From assembly GCA_963664945.1 (NCBI GenBank), contig OY761822.1:2480001-2544000 (forward strand): a stretch of 64,000 bases of DNA, in the 5' to 3' direction. A program made the translations under genes and the position numbers. This document shows, one piece after another, positions 63,618 through 64,000 of the stretch. Origin of the DNA: UBA6522 sp963664945 (GTDB lineage Bacteria > Pseudomonadota > Gammaproteobacteria > Steroidobacterales > Rariloculaceae). The notes under the pieces are model-generated. The model saw nothing but the letters and a program-made list of their open reading frames with translations. It was not told the origin of the DNA and made no database searches. Position 1 is the first letter of the stretch; every line of letters starts with the position of its first letter.

Positions 63618-64000
63618 GGTTCAGGTGTCCACGAAAGCGGGTCAAGACCAGTTTGGGCGCGCGCCGCGTTCGTGGACGATCTGCATCAGACGGAGCCCGT
63701 CGAGTATGCGGAGCCGTCCGAGCGTACCGAAATCTACATTCTCTACGACGACAATGCCTTATACGTGGCAGCACGCCTGCATGACGCGGAACCGGATCTC
63801 ATCACCGCCAACAACATGCGCCAGAACGATCAGGTGTGGGATGACGATCGCTTCTTTGTGATGATCGATCCATTCAACGAGCGGCGCAGTGGGTTTTACT
63901 TCGGCGTCAATCCGAACGGCGTGCGCAATGACGGGCTCTATCGCAATGTCACCGAGGGCTATCGGGACTGGAATAGCATCTTCGACGTCGCGGCAGGCCG
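63618..64000 (+). pseudogene. DUF5916-like protein with CBM9-type N-terminal domain (5'-truncated, runs off window)
   Basis: Open frame from just after an in-frame TAA at 63615 to the window edge: RPVWARAAFVDDLHQTEPVE, ERTEIYILYDDNALYVAARL, HDAEPDLITANNMRQNDQVW, FFVMIDPFNERRSGFYFGVN. These are the CBM9-like start of DUF5916 outer-membrane proteins. No start codon, ribosome binding site, signal peptide or the usual IDG lead-in is present before the stop, so the gene has lost its 5' end next to the toxin gene. The rest lies outside the window. Confidence 0.7.

Noticed and set aside
1..64000. CRISPR arrays, rRNA and tRNA genes
   Set aside because: No regularly spaced repeats and no recognisable RNA gene were seen on reading both strands.

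Overview
The window looks like part of a marine, heterotrophic gammaproteobacterial chromosome. The evidence is a set of large TonB-dependent receptors without SusD partners, lipoprotein and Tat-type sulfatases, a TRAP transporter, and ordinary proteobacterial housekeeping genes (mfd, sfsA, lolCDE-type exporter, comEC). Woeseiales-like relatives would fit, but that is an inference; no rRNA or other marker gene is present.

Positions 1-31.5 kb form a polysaccharide utilisation locus. It holds three TonB receptors (one cut by the window edge), two sulfatases, three beta-propeller BNR-type proteins of the fold used by ulvan lyases, a DUF5060 protein, a GH105/DUF4861 unsaturated uronyl hydrolase, an L-rhamnose mutarotase and a TRAP transporter. 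Rhamnose, uronate and sulfate together point to ulvan or a similar rhamnose/uronate-rich sulfated glycan. The proposed flow is: receptor import; lyase cleavage and desulfation outside or in the periplasm; GH105 removal of unsaturated uronate; mutarotation of rhamnose; TRAP uptake of acidic monomers.

This locus has been damaged. A candidate jelly-roll lyase lipoprotein gene is cut by a 160-bp TA-flanked MITE-like element and by a RIT (recombinase-in-trio) element with 88-bp inverted repeats, and the RIT itself carries a nested IS. The GH105 gene is cut by a second, divergent IS of the same type, with a 10-bp target duplication whose removal restores the reading frame. One TonB receptor has an in-frame amber codon just before its last strand. 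Both ISs encode an unusual fusion of a DruA-like DUF4338 domain to an ISAs1-type DDE transposase.

Positions 32-43 kb are mixed: two tandem tiny membrane proteins, an amidohydrolase, a DUF6152-like protein, ogt, mfd, and an AAA/DUF4143 ATPase split by an IS1634-like element flanked by TA.

Positions 43-54 kb hold a second catabolic cluster: AraC regulator, SSS symporter with two tiny membrane partners, arylsulfatase, short-chain dehydrogenase and TonB receptor, then a membrane-anchored fumarylacetoacetase-fold protein with DoxX. A second MITE copy, inverted, lies between symporter and sulfatase.

Positions 54-64 kb are mostly core: NHL propeller protein, LysR remnant, sfsA, two LolC/E-like permeases with LolD, comEC. 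An AbiE-like type IV toxin-antitoxin pair with its own palindromic operator follows, then a DUF5916-like gene that lacks its 5' end and runs off the window.
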